Source: Dickeya fangzhongdai
GTDB lineage: Bacteria; Pseudomonadota; Gammaproteobacteria; Enterobacterales; Enterobacteriaceae
Direction: 5' to 3'
NCBI RefSeq assembly: GCF_002812485.1
Contig: NZ_CP025003.1
Coordinates: 868,001 to 932,000 of the forward strand
DNA: 64,000 nucleotides
Shown: positions 62,894 to 64,000 of the stretch, one piece after another
Layout: each line of letters begins with the position of its first letter
How positions within the stretch are numbered: position 1 is the first letter of the stretch
Translations under genes and position numbers: made by a program
The notes under the pieces: generated by a model
Database searches by the model: none
Seen by the model: the letters and a program-made list of their open reading frames with translations, nothing else
Told to the model about the DNA's origin: nothing

Positions 62894-63248
62894 TTCTGTA
62901 TCCTGGTCTGATTGTTACTCTAACAGGCTTGTTGATATACATTACTTAATCCACATAGTAAATGCGAAAATGTATCAATGTGATAAAAACAGCGAGGCGA
63001 GACTCAGGTGGGAGTCATGAAATACTATCAATAAAGTGGCGCCAGTATTTGTTATGGATTTATTTTCTCTGTTTTCAGAGCACAAAGAAGGCAACAAAAT
63101 GGGATTAAAATAAAACTGGAAGAACGGGGTGGCTTCCCGGATTATTTTATTTTTACCAGTTATATGGATATAAATAAGTATCTACGATGTTTTTCTGGGC
63201 TTCCTCTGTGAATGCACCCGCTTTTTGGGAGTTCCGGGTTGTCCGCCG
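62894..63248. other. Gap between the thioesterase and the transposase fragment
   Basis: AT-rich, no complete gene. A minus-strand reading ending at about 63168 (KAGAFTEEAQKNIVDTYLYP) looks protein-like but has no start and is out of frame with the transposase. It may be a second gene remnant joined at the transposase break. Confidence 0.4.
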
Positions 63249-63734
63249 TCAGCCGGTACTGAGCAAAGGGAATAGATCAATCAATTCTGTTACCTGTATT
63301 TTAACCGCATCGGTGACTTTAGATATCAGCGTGGGCGACACATCCGCATCGCGCATCTCTTTGAAGGTAGCGACGATTTCCCGCGTGGTCATGCTTTTGG
63401 CATAGAGGGATAAAATCTGGTTGTCCATCTGTGTGATGCGTGTCTGAGTTTTCTTTATCAGTTGCGGCTCAAAGGTATTTTCGCGGTCACGTGGTGTGTT
63501 CAGTTCTATCTCGCCGTTATCGCAAAGCAATGTTTTTGACGAGTAACCATTACGGGTGTTGGTGCCGGTTTTAGGCGAATTTTTCTCATGTCCGAGATGG
63601 TCGGTCAGCTCAGCATTGAGTGACGCTTTGGCAGTTAACTTCATCAGTATGCGGGAAAACTGGTTGAGATCAGCTTCGGTTTTAAGGCCTTTAGCCAGTT
63701 CAGCCGCAAGAGCCTTGAGTTTCTTTTCGTCCAT
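63249..63734 (-). mobile_element. IS256-family transposase, truncated
   Basis: About 149 N-terminal residues match the IS256 (Mutator-type) transposase: AAELAKGLKTEADLNQF, LNAELTDHLGHEKNSPKTG, TRNGYSSKTLLC, RENTFEPQLIKK and SMTTREIVATFKEM. After VTDAVKIQVTE the frame turns to unrelated LIDLFPLLSTG and stops. The DDE catalytic domain is missing, so it is dead. The 3' end was removed by deletion or another insertion. The IS left end should lie in the AT-rich 63735-63800. Confidence 0.85.
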
Positions 63735-63847
63735 CGTTTGCCAGTCTCCATTATTGGAATGAACATATCAGAAATAGGCAATTACACAATTTAAATTACA
63801 TTCTCAAAATTTTTTGGCTGATTTTATTTACTTCATCACCTAATATC

Positions 63848-64000
63848 TTATTTATTCAACAAATTCGCTCCTTCCCATATACGCTCCAGAACGTCTGTCA
63901 GATGATTGTCACTTAGATGTCTGCCATATGTCTGCCTACTGTCGTTAATATGGCGTGGTTTAAGCTCGGTGGGTGAGTCATTGTAATCTGCACACAAGAC
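63848..64000 (-). CDS. C-terminal end of a gene continuing beyond the window
   Basis: 50 codons remain open to the right edge and end in TAA at 63848-63850. The reading includes CADYNDSPTELKPRHINDSRQ, then GRHLSDNHLTDVLERI and WEGANLLNK. The product cannot be identified from this tail. It is listed because no start is needed for a gene entering from outside. Confidence 0.45.
   Translation of the reverse strand, partial: VLCADYNDSPTELKPRHINDSRQTYGRHLSDNHLTDVLERIWEGANLLNK

Overview
The window reads as a chromosomal segment of a pectinolytic enterobacterium, most likely Dickeya (Pectobacteriaceae). The reasons are a probable KdgR box in front of a GPH-family sugar transporter, a hexuronate dehydrogenase close by, close relatives of E. 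coli LdtB, NifJ/YdbK, YnfC, DdlA, DkgB, SbmC and MltB, a complete inositol regulon with an ABC importer, and GC-rich coding DNA broken by AT-rich patches. No rRNA, tRNA or CRISPR array was seen.

Layout. 1-2731: GPH transporter (cut by the window edge), a small XRE regulator and a UxuB-type oxidoreductase. 2833-5997: MarR regulator with an EmrAB-type efflux pump. 6296-11167: L,D-transpeptidase LdtB and pyruvate:flavodoxin oxidoreductase NifJ. 11719-14280: an unrecognised 140-residue protein, a GNAT enzyme, a LysE exporter and lipoprotein YnfC. 14473-17495: GH43 glycosidase plus GPH transporter, probably for xylo- or arabino-oligosaccharides. 17894-19158: a phage-type DinI under a clear LexA box, a broken acetyltransferase and two small enzymes. 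19204-20304: DdlA. 20487-25551: AraC regulator, aminotransferase, iron alcohol dehydrogenase and amino-acid permease, a likely amine or amino-acid catabolic unit. 25616-28658: MFS efflux protein, LysR regulator and DkgB.

28882-50105 is the inositol locus. The repressor iolR, iolA and iolD lie left of, and iolG, a three-gene ABC importer, an IolW-like dehydrogenase, iolC (with DUF2090), iolE and iolB lie right of, about 6.8 kb of unrelated DNA. Together they can import inositol and take it to acetyl-CoA and dihydroxyacetone phosphate. Both halves carry copies of a TGAAATA-type inverted repeat that may be the IolR operator. The interrupting DNA carries sbmC, a Nudix hydrolase, a soluble PAS-PAS chemoreceptor, an AT-rich four-gene operon and a lone AAA ATPase. 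The AT-rich operon (37031-38644) is the most unusual object in the window. It encodes a plant/cyanobacterial-type [2Fe-2S] ferredoxin, an exported protein resembling an intradiol dioxygenase without its metal ligands, an exported cysteine-rich protein and a small helical protein.

50478-60723: MltB, LysR, an MFS transporter with an N-succinylamino-acid-racemase-type enzyme, a Gate-domain transporter with a CRP site and hairpin in its leader, a His-rich double zinc-ribbon protein, LysR with NepI-like exporter, and a dienelactone-hydrolase-like enzyme. 60951-64000 is an eroded accessory end: amino-acid binding protein, thioesterase, a gene fragment, a truncated IS256-family transposase and the tail of a gene leaving the window.

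A recurrent feature is short tandem repeats between genes. Three separate arrays share a 16-bp period, and others have 9, 14 or 18 bp. Two copies of a MITE-like inverted-repeat element and one longer non-coding repeat are also present.
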